Assembly (NCBI GenBank): GCA_963763015.1
Contig: CAVXML010000009.1
Coordinates: forward strand, 124,001-188,000
Reading direction: 5' to 3'
Source: Fodinibacter sp963763015
GTDB lineage: Bacteria > Actinomycetota > Actinomycetes > Actinomycetales > Dermatophilaceae
Length of the DNA stretch: 64,000 nucleotides
The position numbers and the translations under genes were made by a program. Below are positions 46,573 through 54,797 of this stretch, in pieces. The notes below the pieces were generated by a model, which had not been told where the DNA came from, searched no databases, and saw only the letters and a program-made list of their open reading frames with translations. Positions within the stretch are counted from its first letter, which is position 1. Each line of letters starts with the position of its first letter.

Positions 46573-47739
46573 ATGCCGCCCACCGGCGACCCGTCGGCCG
46601 ACCCGCCCATCGGGGCTGGACCGTCCCTTGCCGACGTGCTGCCGGCCGTCGCGGCCAGCCTGGGAGTGAGGGGGCGCAGCGGTGACGCCACGGCATCCGT
46701 CGGCTTCTCCCTGCCGCCCGCCCGGCGGGCCGTCGTCGTGCTCGTCGACGCGCTCGGGTACGAGCTCCTCGTGCGGCGGGCCGGGCACGCTCCCTGGCTT
46801 CGTACGCAGCTGCCGACCACGTGGCGGGTGCCGAGCGGCTTCCCGTCGACGACGGCGACGTCGATGGGGACCTTCGGGACCGGCCTCGCCGCGGGGGTGC
46901 ACGGCCTGCTGGGCTACGAGGTCCTCGTGCCGGGGGGCGACCGGTTGCTGAACGAGCTGTCGTGGGAGGACGGGCCCGACCCACGGCTCTGGCAGCCGCA
47001 CGAGACGGTCTTCGAGGCGGCCTCCAGGGCCGGCGTGGACGTGGCGCGGGTGGGGCCGGCCTTCTTCGAAGGCTCCGGCCTCACGAACGCGGCTCTGCGA
47101 GGGGGCCGCTTCCTCGCCGGGGACTCGCTCGCTGCGCGGGTCGATGCCACCGTTGCCGCGGTGCGCGCCTCGCCGTGGTCGCTCGTGTACCTGTACTGGG
47201 GCGAGCTGGACAAGGTGGGCCATGTCTTCGGCTGCGACTCCTGGCAGTTCGGCGACGAGCTCGAGGCCGTGGACGCCGAGCTGGCCCGCCTCGCCGCCGC
47301 CCTGCCCGACGACTGCTCGCTCACCGTGACGGCCGACCACGGCATGGTCGACGTGCCGCACGACACCCGGGTCGACGTGGCGGAGGAGCCGCTGCTGGCG
47401 GCAGGCGTTCGGCACGTCACCGCGGAGGCACGTGCCCCCCAGCTCTACGTCGAGGACGGTGCCCGCGACGACGTCATCGCGGCCTGGACCGAGCTGCTCG
47501 GCGAGCGGGCGCTGGTGTGCAGTCGCGAGCAGGCCGTGGCGGCGGGCTGGTTCGGCCCGGTGCTGCCGGAGAACCTCGCGCGGATCGGGGACGTCGTCGT
47601 GGCGACCCGGGGCCGCAACGCCGTCGTCGACTCTCGCCGCGCCAGGCCCGAGCTGCTGGCGCTGCTCGGGTTGCACGGGTCGCTGAGCGACGACGAGGTC
47701 GCCGTTCCCGTGGTCCACGTCCCCGCTGCGGTCGCCTAG
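46573..47739 (+). CDS. Alkaline-phosphatase-superfamily phosphodiesterase/pyrophosphatase
   Basis: A 388-aa metal-dependent hydrolase of the nucleotide pyrophosphatase/phosphodiesterase branch. Metal and nucleophile motifs: VVVLVDALGYELL (Asp), PSGFPSTTATSMGTFGTG (Thr nucleophile region), YLYWGELDKVGHVFG and TADHGMVDVPHD (Asp-His pair). No signal peptide, so cytoplasmic. The substrate is not predictable. Its TAG stop forms part of the -10 of the next gene. Confidence 0.85.
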   Translation: MPPTGDPSADPPIGAGPSLADVLPAVAASLGVRGRSGDATASVGFSLPPARRAVVVLVDALGYELLVRRAGHAPWLRTQLPTTWRVPSGFPSTTATSMGTFGTGLAAGVHGLLGYEVLVPGGDRLLNELSWEDGPDPRLWQPHETVFEAASRAGVDVARVGPAFFEGSGLTNAALRGGRFLAGDSLAARVDATVAAVRASPWSLVYLYWGELDKVGHVFGCDSWQFGDELEAVDAELARLAAALPDDCSLTVTADHGMVDVPHDTRVDVAEEPLLAAGVRHVTAEARAPQLYVEDGARDDVIAAWTELLGERALVCSREQAVAAGWFGPVLPENLARIGDVVVATRGRNAVVDSRRARPELLALLGLHGSLSDDEVAVPVVHVPAAVA

Positions 47740-47742
47740 GGT
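47737..47742 (+). promoter_or_regulatory. -10 element of tdk overlapping the upstream stop codon
   Basis: TAGGGT begins with the TAG stop of the phosphatase gene and lies eight bases before the tdk GTG. No ribosome binding site follows, so tdk is probably transcribed as a leaderless mRNA from here. Confidence 0.6.
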
Positions 47743-47750
47743 GGGCGCTC

Positions 47751-48428
47751 GTGGCTGAACTGGTCTTCTTCGCGGGCACGATGGACTGCGGCAAGTCGAC
47801 GCTCGCCCTCCAGATGGACCACAACAACAGCGTCCGGGGGCGCCAGGGCCTGATCTTCACCAAGCTCGACCGGATGGGGGAGTCGGTGCTCTCCTCGAGG
47901 TTGGGGCTGTCGACGCCCGCCATCGAGGTCGGCGACGGCCTCGACTTCTGGGACGTCGTCGTCGACCGGCTCACCTCCGGCGCCCGGGTGGACTACCTCA
48001 TCTGTGACGAGGCGCAGTTCTACACCGCGGCCCAGGTCGAGCAGCTGGCGCGGGTCGTCGACGAGATCGGCATCGACGTCTACGCCTTCGGGATCACCTC
48101 GGACTTCCGCACCGAGCTGTTCCCGGGCAGCCGCCGGCTCGTCGAGCTCGCCGACCGGGTGCAGCTGCTCCAGGTGGAGGCGCTGTGCTGGTGCGGGCGC
48201 CGGGCGACGCACAACGCCCGAGTCGTCGACGGGGCCATGGTCGTCGAGGGTGAGCAGGTCGTGGTGGGCGACACGTCGGCCGCGGCATCCGGTGTCGTGG
48301 AGTACGAGGTGCTGTGCCGTCGGCACCACATGCGCCGCATGACCAGCCAGGCGGCTCGGGCCGCCGCCCCGTCGCCCGAGACGCTGCCGTTCGACCTCGA
48401 CGTGTGCCCGGTCGCCCCGCCGCCCTGA
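47751..48428 (+). CDS. tdk: Thymidine kinase (type II)
   Basis: A 225-aa salvage enzyme that phosphorylates thymidine. P-loop GTMDCGKST at the N-terminus, LICDEAQFY (Walker B/lasso region), a zinc-binding site in ALCWCGRRATHNAR with a second half EVLCRRHH, and TKLDR all match type II TK. The GTG start directly after the -10 is the natural N-terminus (MAELVFFAGTMD). Confidence 0.95.
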   Translation: MAELVFFAGTMDCGKSTLALQMDHNNSVRGRQGLIFTKLDRMGESVLSSRLGLSTPAIEVGDGLDFWDVVVDRLTSGARVDYLICDEAQFYTAAQVEQLARVVDEIGIDVYAFGITSDFRTELFPGSRRLVELADRVQLLQVEALCWCGRRATHNARVVDGAMVVEGEQVVVGDTSAAASGVVEYEVLCRRHHMRRMTSQAARAAAPSPETLPFDLDVCPVAPPP

Positions 48429-48465
48429 CCGCTCCGTCCCTCTGACCCCCGCCTCGTGACGCAAC

Positions 48466-48670
48466 CTCTGCTAGCAGAGCGTGCGTCCGGGGCCGCACGG
48501 TGCACCCTGTGGGTGTCTACCCAAACTCTGCTAGCAGAACTTAGGTACTGACCGCACGGCAGGGTCACCACCGGGTTGGCAACGCGGCCCAGCCCCACGC
48601 CTCAGCAGAGGTTGCGTCCAGGGCCACACGGTGCACCGTGTGGTTAGGTACGCAAGCTCTGCTAGCAGAG
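48466..48670. repeat. Cluster of palindromes between tdk and sepH
   Basis: This 262-bp convergent gap (48,429-48,690) contains no gene. CTCTGCTAGCAGAG occurs at 48466-48479 and 48657-48670, and a near copy with the core TCTGCTAGCAGA at 48527-48538. A half copy CAGCAGAGG lies at 48603-48611. The perfect 20-mer CCACACGGTGCACCGTGTGG is at 48624-48643, with a degenerate version at about 48,493-48,512. The two halves of the region look like an imperfect duplication of one composite unit. It may serve as a bidirectional terminator. Confidence 0.8.
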
Positions 48671-48690
48671 GTTCGGATGCCGGGCGCGGG

Positions 48691-49818
48691 TCAGACGGGT
48701 TCGTCGCCCCGGGTGCCGAACACGATGTCGTCCCAGCTGGGCACACTGGGCCGACCGCGCCGGGGAGAAGCGGGGCGCCGGGGGCCCTCACCGGTCGCGC
48801 GGTCCACCCCAGCCGGTGCCGATCCACGCGTGTCGGGGGTGCGCTGCTCCGCGGATCCGCGGCCGGAGTCGGAGACCTCGCCACGCGGCATCCTGTGCTG
48901 GTGGTGCTCCTCCTCGGCGTTCCACGCGGGTGGCCTCTGGACGGTCTCGCCCGAGGCGTCCTGCTCGTCCCCCGAGGGCCCCTCGTCCATCGGTGCGGAC
49001 ACCCCTGAGGATGACGGGGTCAGCTCGGCGATGGGCAGGGCGTCCGGCGGCGGCCGGTGCTCGCCCTGCCCCTGGGAGGGACGTCGCCTCGGGCGGCGTC
49101 CGCGCGCCGAGTGCTCTCGCATGGCGGCCATCAGGTCGATCGGCTCGCCCGGCTCCCGGACGGTGCCGCGGGCCAGTCCGCCGTCGGCCTCGACGTCGTA
49201 GACGTCCAGGTCACCGACGTGCGCCTGGTGAGGCGTGGGGATCACCCCGGGGGCGGTTTCCTCGCTCAGCCAGCGGGCCTCGTCGTCGCTCGCGGTGACC
49301 GAGCCACCGAGCGGCTCGTACCGCCAGGTCGCCGTACGCTCACGGCCACCCGCTGGGAAGGTGAGGGTCAGGAACCACGCGCCCTCCTCGTCGCGTGCGG
49401 AGTCCCAGGAGACGGCACTCCGGTCGACACCGCGGTCGCGGAGGCGTTCGCCCACCCGTTCCGCGAGGGTGATCGGGGCGTTCCCACGGCTCCCGACCGC
49501 GCACTGCTGCGCGCGGGCGGCGACGTGCTCACGCTCGGCGAGGACCGGGCCCTCGAAGCGACGAACCTTCTCCACCGTCCAGCCGGCCCGGTCGGCGACC
49601 TCCTCGGTCGAGAGGCCCCGACGGACCAGCGCCTGGACCTCGCGGGGTCGCAGACCGCCCTCGATCTCGATCTGCAGCTGTCCCAGCCGGGGACGGTCGC
49701 GGCGGGCAGCCGCCCGCAGGGCGTCGTCGAGGGTCAGGCGGTACCGACCGCCGCCGGCATCCGTGAGTAGCAGGTGCTGGCCGTCCTCGTGGACGCCGAT
49801 CAGGCGAAGGTCCTGCAT
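48691..49818 (-). CDS. sepH: Septation protein SepH
   Basis: A 375-aa actinomycete cell-division protein that stimulates FtsZ assembly. The N-terminal DUF3071 domain (MQDLRLIGVHEDGQHLLLTDAGGGRYRLTLDDALRAA..., GLSTEEVADRAGWTVEKVRRFEGPVLAEREHVA with a helix-turn-helix-like motif) is followed by a long disordered Pro/Ser/Glu/Arg-rich tail and a conserved C-terminal PSWDDIVFG. GGGAG lies seven bases before the ATG at 49818. Confidence 0.93.
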   Translation of the reverse strand: MQDLRLIGVHEDGQHLLLTDAGGGRYRLTLDDALRAAARRDRPRLGQLQIEIEGGLRPREVQALVRRGLSTEEVADRAGWTVEKVRRFEGPVLAEREHVAARAQQCAVGSRGNAPITLAERVGERLRDRGVDRSAVSWDSARDEEGAWFLTLTFPAGGRERTATWRYEPLGGSVTASDDEARWLSEETAPGVIPTPHQAHVGDLDVYDVEADGGLARGTVREPGEPIDLMAAMREHSARGRRPRRRPSQGQGEHRPPPDALPIAELTPSSSGVSAPMDEGPSGDEQDASGETVQRPPAWNAEEEHHQHRMPRGEVSDSGRGSAEQRTPDTRGSAPAGVDRATGEGPRRPASPRRGRPSVPSWDDIVFGTRGDEPV

Positions 49819-49926
49819 GTCGGGCTCCCGAGTTGCTCGTCGTCCCCACGACTGTGCCACCCGGATGCGGCGGGACCGCGCAGCCCACGCCGGGGCGGTC
49901 CGGATTGCCCCGGCTACCGTGGGCGC

Positions 49927-51030
49927 ATGCCAGACCGCGGTGCCCTCGCCCCCTACGACGTCGTGCTCCTCGGGTCCTTCGGCGGCCCCGAGGCCCCCGA
50001 CGAGGTCATGCCCTTCCTCCGCCGGGTCACCGCGGGCCGCGACATCCCCGACGCGCGGCTCGCCGCCGTGGGCGAGCACTACTTCGCCCGCGGCGGGCGA
50101 AGCCCGATCAACGACCTCAACCGCGACCTGCTCGCCCGGCTCCGGTCCGCCCTCGACGAGCGGGGGGTCGACGTGCCCGTCGTGTGGGGGAACCGCAACT
50201 CCGAGCCGTTCTTCGCGGACGCCATCAGGGAGGCGCTCGGGCTCGGCGCCATGCGGGTGCTCACCCTGACCACGAGCGCGTACTCCTGCTACTCCTCCTG
50301 TCGGCAGTACCGCGAGGACCTCGCCGCGGCCGTCGCGGAGGTCGGTCCGGCCGCCGACGGCCTGGTCGTCGACAAGGTCCGACCGTACGCCGTGCACCCC
50401 GGCATCGGCCGCTCCTGGCTCCGGGTCCTCGTCGCGGCCCTGCGCTCGCTGCCCGACCCCTCCACGGCCCGCCTCCTCTACGTGACGCACTCCATCCCCG
50501 AGGCGATGGACGACACCTCGGGTCCCGGTGACGGCGAGGGGAACCTGTACGCCGACCAGCATCTCCGTCTGGCCCGGCGGCTCACCGACGAGGCGAACCG
50601 GGAGCTCGGCCTCTCGCTCACCGGTGAGCTCGTGTTCTGCTCGCGGTCGGGCCCCCCGAGCCAGCCCTGGCTCGAGCCCGACGTCAACGACCGCATCGAG
50701 GAGCTGGCCGCCGAGGGTGACGGACCCGTCGTCGTGGCCCCCATCGGCTTCATCTCCGACCACATGGAGGTGGTGCACGACCTCGACACCGAGGCGGCCG
50801 CGACGGCCGAGCGGGTCGGGGTCCCTTTCCTCCGGGTGGCGACGCCCGGCACCGACGAGGTGTTCGTCGACGGTCTGGTGGACCTCCTCCTCGAACGCGC
50901 CGCCGAGGCGCGCGGCGAGCTCGGGACGTTCGCCACCTGGCTCCCTGGCGATGTGCGGCCCTCCGTGTGTGCGCCGGGCTGCTGTCCCAACCTGCGCACG
51001 GCCAAGCCGGCCCTGTGCGGCAGCGACTGA
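49927..51030 (+). CDS. hemH: Coproporphyrin-type ferrochelatase
   Basis: A 367-aa enzyme that inserts iron into (copro)porphyrin. SPINDLNRDLL, TSAYSCYSSCRQYREDL and PIGFISDHMEVVHDLD carry the catalytic His/Glu and substrate-binding regions. The C-terminus VCAPGCCPNLRTAKPALCG has a Cys cluster of the kind that binds a [2Fe-2S] centre in actinobacterial ferrochelatases. TACCGT at 49915-49920 is followed by six bases and the ATG, so it is likely leaderless. The stop overlaps the next ATG (TGATG). Confidence 0.95.
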   Translation: MPDRGALAPYDVVLLGSFGGPEAPDEVMPFLRRVTAGRDIPDARLAAVGEHYFARGGRSPINDLNRDLLARLRSALDERGVDVPVVWGNRNSEPFFADAIREALGLGAMRVLTLTTSAYSCYSSCRQYREDLAAAVAEVGPAADGLVVDKVRPYAVHPGIGRSWLRVLVAALRSLPDPSTARLLYVTHSIPEAMDDTSGPGDGEGNLYADQHLRLARRLTDEANRELGLSLTGELVFCSRSGPPSQPWLEPDVNDRIEELAAEGDGPVVVAPIGFISDHMEVVHDLDTEAAATAERVGVPFLRVATPGTDEVFVDGLVDLLLERAAEARGELGTFATWLPGDVRPSVCAPGCCPNLRTAKPALCGSD

Positions 51031-51893
51031 TGAGCGAGCCGGCGCAGCTCCCCCCGCGGACGGACCCTGCCGAGCTGGAGCGGGTCGCCTGCGACGTCGC
51101 CCGGGCCGCCGGGCGGCTGGTCGTCGAGGAGCGCCCGGTGCAGCTCGGGGTCTCGGCGAAGTCCTCCGTCACCGACCCCGTGACCGTGATGGACCAGCGC
51201 AGCCAGGAGCTCCTGCTGCGCCTGCTCGGCGAGCGGCGCCCGGACGACGGAGTCCTCGGGGAGGAGGAGGGCGGCACGGCGGGGAGCAGCGGGCTGACCT
51301 GGGTCGTCGACCCCATCGACGGCACGGTCAACTACCTGTACGACATCCCGGCGTATGCCGTGTCGGTGGCGGCCGTCGTCGGTGACCCGACCCGCCCCGG
51401 AGCCTGGCACGCCGTCGCCGGGGCGGTGCTCAACCCCCTCACCGGCGAGCTGTTCCATGCACACCGTGGCGGTGGGGCACGCCTCACGACGGCCTCGGGT
51501 GTGCGGAGGTTGCGGGCCACCACCGTCACCGACCTCGCGATGGCCCTGGTCGGCACGGGGTTCTCCTACGCACCTGAGGAACGGCGGCGTCAGGCGGCCG
51601 CGCTGGTCGAGCTGCTGCCACGGGTGCGCGACATCCGGCGCCATGGCAGTGCGGCCCTCGACCTCTGTGCGGTGGGGTGCGGGCGGCTCGATGCCTACTA
51701 CGAGGCGCGGCTGAACCCGTGGGACCGGGCCGCGGGTGAGCTGGTCGCCACCGAGGCCGGAGCCGTCGTCGGGGGCCCCCACGACGAGACGGCCGACGAC
51801 CGCCTGACCTGGGGGGCCGCTCCCGGGATCGCCGAGGAGTTCGCGGCGCTGGTCCGCGGCCTCATCGCCCGGCAGGTCGGCCCCTCCGACTGA
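51030..51893 (+). CDS. Inositol-monophosphatase-family phosphatase
   Basis: A 287-aa Mg-dependent sugar or inositol phosphatase. Metal site WVVDPIDGTVNYLYDIP (about residues 90-106), upstream GEEEGG, and the C-terminal LNPWDRAAGELVATEAGAVV motif are all present. It is translationally coupled to hemH by a TGATG overlap. The precise substrate (inositol-1-P, histidinol-P and others occur in this family) is undecided. Confidence 0.92.
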   Translation: MSEPAQLPPRTDPAELERVACDVARAAGRLVVEERPVQLGVSAKSSVTDPVTVMDQRSQELLLRLLGERRPDDGVLGEEEGGTAGSSGLTWVVDPIDGTVNYLYDIPAYAVSVAAVVGDPTRPGAWHAVAGAVLNPLTGELFHAHRGGGARLTTASGVRRLRATTVTDLAMALVGTGFSYAPEERRRQAAALVELLPRVRDIRRHGSAALDLCAVGCGRLDAYYEARLNPWDRAAGELVATEAGAVVGGPHDETADDRLTWGAAPGIAEEFAALVRGLIARQVGPSD

Positions 51894-52071
51894 CCCGATC
51901 GGGTGCCTCGAGGCCCTCGCCGGAGCGCCGCCGGCCGCCCGTTGTGGACCTGGCGTGGCGCTGCGGGGCCCGATGGTGCACAATCGCCGCGCACGGCGAC
52001 TGCCCGGGCACAAACGAGGCGATCCGTGCGTTGTCAGGGCCGGGTTACACGACGAAGGGTGGACATCAGCA

Positions 52072-52371
52072 ATGGCAACCGACTACGACGCACCGCGCAA
52101 GACCGACGACGAGCTGTCAGAGGACTCCATCGAGGAGCTCAAGAGCCGTCGCGTCGACACCCGCGCCTCGAGCGTCGACGTCGACGAGACGGAGCAGGCG
52201 GAGGGCTTCGAGCTGCCCGGGGCAGACCTGTCGGGCGAGGAGCTCTCGGTGCGGGTGCTCCCGCGCCAGGCCGACGAGTTCACGTGCTCCCGCTGCTTCC
52301 TCGTGCACCACCGCAGCCAGCTGGCGAGCGAGAAGTCCGGGGTGCTCATCTGCCGGGAGTGCGCCGCCTGA
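52072..52371 (+). CDS. DUF4193 small acidic zinc-ribbon-like protein
   Basis: A 99-aa actinomycete-specific protein: MATDYDAPRKTDDELSEDSIEELK, an acidic middle, then FTCSRCFLVHHRSQ and GVLICRECAA, four Cys forming a probable zinc ribbon. The 178-bp upstream gap holds its promoter; a TTACAC about 22 bp before the ATG is one -10 candidate. Function unknown. Confidence 0.92.
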   Translation: MATDYDAPRKTDDELSEDSIEELKSRRVDTRASSVDVDETEQAEGFELPGADLSGEELSVRVLPRQADEFTCSRCFLVHHRSQLASEKSGVLICRECAA

Positions 52372-52409
52372 CCGGGCACCCGGAGGGGTCGGGGGGGCCT
52401 CCGGCCCAT

Positions 52410-52901
52410 GTGCCCGTCGCCGTGCGCCGGCTCCACCCGGATGCCGACGTCCCCGCGTACCGCACCGACGGTGACGCCGGCGCCGACCTCACGAGCGTCG
52501 ACGAGGTGACCCTCGCCCCGGGTGAGAGGGCCCTCGTGCCCACGGGCATCGCCCTGGCCCTCCCCCCGGGCACCGTGGGGCTGGTGCACCCGCGGTCCGG
52601 CCTGGCCGCCCGGCACGGCGTCACGGTCGTCAACGCCCCGGGGACGATCGACTCGGGCTACCGCGGTGAGGTGCTCGTCAACCTCGTCAACCTCGACCCG
52701 CGCGAGCCGTTCACCGTCAGGGTCGGGGACCGGATCGCACAGCTCGTGGTCCAGCAGTACCTCCACGCGGACTTCGCGGAGACCGATTCGCTTCCGGCCA
52801 GTGACCGGGGGGAGACTGGACACGGGTCCACCGGGGGCTTCGGTGCCTCGGACCCCGGTGACACCACCGACGAGACGACCCGAGGACGACGGCTGACGTG
52901 A
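52410..52901 (+). CDS. dut: dUTP diphosphatase
   Basis: A 163-aa trimeric dUTPase that removes dUTP and supplies dUMP. Conserved motifs in order: YRTDGDAGADL (1), PRSGLAARHG (2), VNAPGTIDSGYRGEV (3), RVGDRIAQLV (4) and the C-terminal GETGHGSTGGFG P-loop-like motif 5. A GTG at 52422 is an alternative start. It ends in a GTGA overlap with the DUF3710 gene. Confidence 0.95.
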   Translation: MPVAVRRLHPDADVPAYRTDGDAGADLTSVDEVTLAPGERALVPTGIALALPPGTVGLVHPRSGLAARHGVTVVNAPGTIDSGYRGEVLVNLVNLDPREPFTVRVGDRIAQLVVQQYLHADFAETDSLPASDRGETGHGSTGGFGASDPGDTTDETTRGRRLT

Positions 52902-53635
52902 GCATCTTCAAGAGATCGAGGGACACTGCGGGCGAGGATCCCGCCGACGCGGCCCCCGACACGCGGGATCCGGCGGGCGCAGCCACCGACGACGGCCTGC
53001 CGTCGACCGACCCCCGGGCCGACGGGCCACGGGACGTGTCGGAGGTCGAGGGCCGCGACGGCCGCATGGACCTCGGTGCCCTGTGGATCCGGGGCGTGCC
53101 CGGGATGGAGCTGCGCCTCGAGGTCGACCAGGGCACCCAGCAGGTCAACGCGGCGACAGCCGTGCTCGGAGAGTCGGCCCTGCAGCTCCAGGCGTTCGCG
53201 GCGCCTCGCTCGGCCGGGCTGTGGGACGAGATCCGCGCGGAGATCTCCGCCGCCGTCGAGAGCCAGGGCGGTACGGCCGAGGAGCACGAGGGCGAGCTGG
53301 GGACCCACCTGCGGACCCGGATGCCGTCGAAGGGGCCCGATGGGCGCACGGTGTTCGCGCCCGCGACGTTCGTCGGTGTCGACGGACCGCGGTGGTTCCT
53401 GCGCGGCGTCCTCTCCGGGCGGGCGGCCATCGACGAGGAGGAGGCCGCCCCGCTCCTCGGCGTGCTGCGCGAGGCCGTGGTGGTGCGGGGCAGTGAGCCC
53501 ATGGCCCCGCGCGAGCTGTTGCCGCTGGCGCTGCCCCGCGACGTCACGACGACGCCGGAGCAGCCGGCCGCCGAGGACGAGAGCCCCTCTCTCGACCCGT
53601 TCGAGCGTGGCCCCGAGATCACCGAGGTCCGGTGA
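52898..53635 (+). CDS. DUF3710 family protein
   Basis: A 245-aa protein with the family core MDLGALWIRGVPGMELRLEVDQGTQQVNAATAVLGESALQLQAFAAPRSAGLWDEIRAEI and a C-terminal LLPLALPRD. The N-terminus is acidic and variable. Coupled to dut by a 4-base overlap and followed two bases later by the OB-fold gene. Uncharacterised and conserved with dut in actinomycetes. Confidence 0.92.
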   Translation: MSIFKRSRDTAGEDPADAAPDTRDPAGAATDDGLPSTDPRADGPRDVSEVEGRDGRMDLGALWIRGVPGMELRLEVDQGTQQVNAATAVLGESALQLQAFAAPRSAGLWDEIRAEISAAVESQGGTAEEHEGELGTHLRTRMPSKGPDGRTVFAPATFVGVDGPRWFLRGVLSGRAAIDEEEAAPLLGVLREAVVVRGSEPMAPRELLPLALPRDVTTTPEQPAAEDESPSLDPFERGPEITEVR

Positions 53636-53636
53636 G

Positions 53637-53996
53637 ATGACACTGCGCGAACGGCTTCGCGACCTGGCGAAGTCGCCCGTGGAGCACCAGGCGGATGCCC
53701 TGCGGGTGCAGTCCGAGACGGCAGGTGGCGACGACCTCACCGCGCTGGCGGCACGGCATCCCGCCATCGTCTGCGGGACGGTGCGAACCGTGACGCTTCC
53801 GCCGCGACGCAGCGTGCCCGCACTGGTGGCAGAGCTCTGGGACGGCAAGGGGGCGGTGAACCTCGTGTGGATCGGTCGCCGGAGCATCGCCGGCATCGAG
53901 CCGGGTGCCTTCCTTCGGGCGAGCGGGCGGGTGGCCGTCGTGCGCGGTGCACCGACCATCTTCAACCCCGCCTACGAGATCGTGCCGCGACAGTGA
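53637..53996 (+). CDS. OB-fold nucleic-acid-binding protein
   Basis: A 119-aa protein; AIVCGTVRTVTLPPR...LVAELWDGKGAVNLVWIGRRSIAGIEPGAFLRASGRVAVVRGAPTIFNPAYEI is a typical single OB fold of the RecG/tRNA-anticodon kind. The ATG is one base after the DUF3710 stop, and the stop overlaps the DUF3159 GTG (GTGA). Binding partner unknown. Confidence 0.85.
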   Translation: MTLRERLRDLAKSPVEHQADALRVQSETAGGDDLTALAARHPAIVCGTVRTVTLPPRRSVPALVAELWDGKGAVNLVWIGRRSIAGIEPGAFLRASGRVAVVRGAPTIFNPAYEIVPRQ

Positions 53997-54688
53997 CGGG
54001 GGAGGCCCCGCGCGTCGTGGCGGCCGACGCGGAGACTGTCGAGGCGCTCATCCGGCACCGCCTCGGGGCGGCTCTGGGTGGGTGGCGAGGCTCCCTCGAG
54101 ACGGCCCTGCCCACCGTCGTCTTCGTCGTGCTGTGGAGCTGGCAGAGGGACGTCACGGTGGCCGCCGGTGCCGCCCTGGCCGTCGCGCTGGTGCTGGCCG
54201 CGGTCCGCCTCGTCCAGCGCTCGTCCCTCACGCACGTCGCGGGTGCCGTCTTCGCGACGGCGATCGCCGCCTTCTTCGCCGTGCGCTCGGGCCGGGCGGA
54301 GGCGGCCTTCCTGCCGGGCATCCTGACCAACGCCGCCTTCCTCGCGGCGACCCTGCTCTCGATCGCGACGCGTTGGCCGGCCGTCGGCTTCATCGTCGGC
54401 GCTGGTGACCCGCGGGCCCAGGAGGACCCGTTCGGGTGGCGGCGGGACCGGGGGATGGTGCGCGTCTGCACCCGCCTCACCTGGGTGCTCGTCGGCACGT
54501 ATGCCGTGCGCCTGGTCGTCATGGTCCCGCTCTACCTGGCGGCCGAGGTGGCCTGGCTCGGGGCCGCCAAGGTCGCCCTCGGCTGGCCGCTGTGGGTGGC
54601 TTCGATCGCGCTCATGGGCTGGCTGCTCGTCGCCGGGCACACGCCGCTGGAGCCGGGGGAGAGAACCGGAACCGGTCACCGGCCCTGA
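53993..54688 (+). CDS. DUF3159 membrane protein
   Basis: A 231-aa protein with five or six hydrophobic helices and the DUF3159 signature GGWRGSLETALPTVVFVVLW near the N-terminus and GWRRDRGMVRVCTRLTWVLVGTYAVRLVVMVPLY later. Last gene of the dut-DUF3710-OB-DUF3159 block, each joined by overlaps or tiny gaps. Function unknown. Confidence 0.9.
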   Translation: MTGEAPRVVAADAETVEALIRHRLGAALGGWRGSLETALPTVVFVVLWSWQRDVTVAAGAALAVALVLAAVRLVQRSSLTHVAGAVFATAIAAFFAVRSGRAEAAFLPGILTNAAFLAATLLSIATRWPAVGFIVGAGDPRAQEDPFGWRRDRGMVRVCTRLTWVLVGTYAVRLVVMVPLYLAAEVAWLGAAKVALGWPLWVASIALMGWLLVAGHTPLEPGERTGTGHRP

Positions 54689-54749
54689 GCGCATCCTCCG
54701 CCGGCACACCTGTCGGATGCCGCCGCTCGGCGCACGAGTGCTGGGCACC

Positions 54750-54778
54750 CGACCCGTCCCGGGGCGGGAGACGGGTCG
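54750..54778. terminator. GC-rich hairpin after DUF3159
   Basis: CGACCCGTC at 54750-54758 pairs with GACGGGTCG at 54770-54778, with further inner pairing. No T-tract. It lies in the 109-bp gap between DUF3159 and the next gene, just before that gene's -10, and could stop read-through. Confidence 0.5.
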
Positions 54779-54797
54779 CAGAGGGCACACTGGGCCT

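Noticed and set aside
48466..48670. CRISPR array
   Set aside because: The repeats are palindromes with unequal spacing and differing spacers, few in number, and there are no cas genes.
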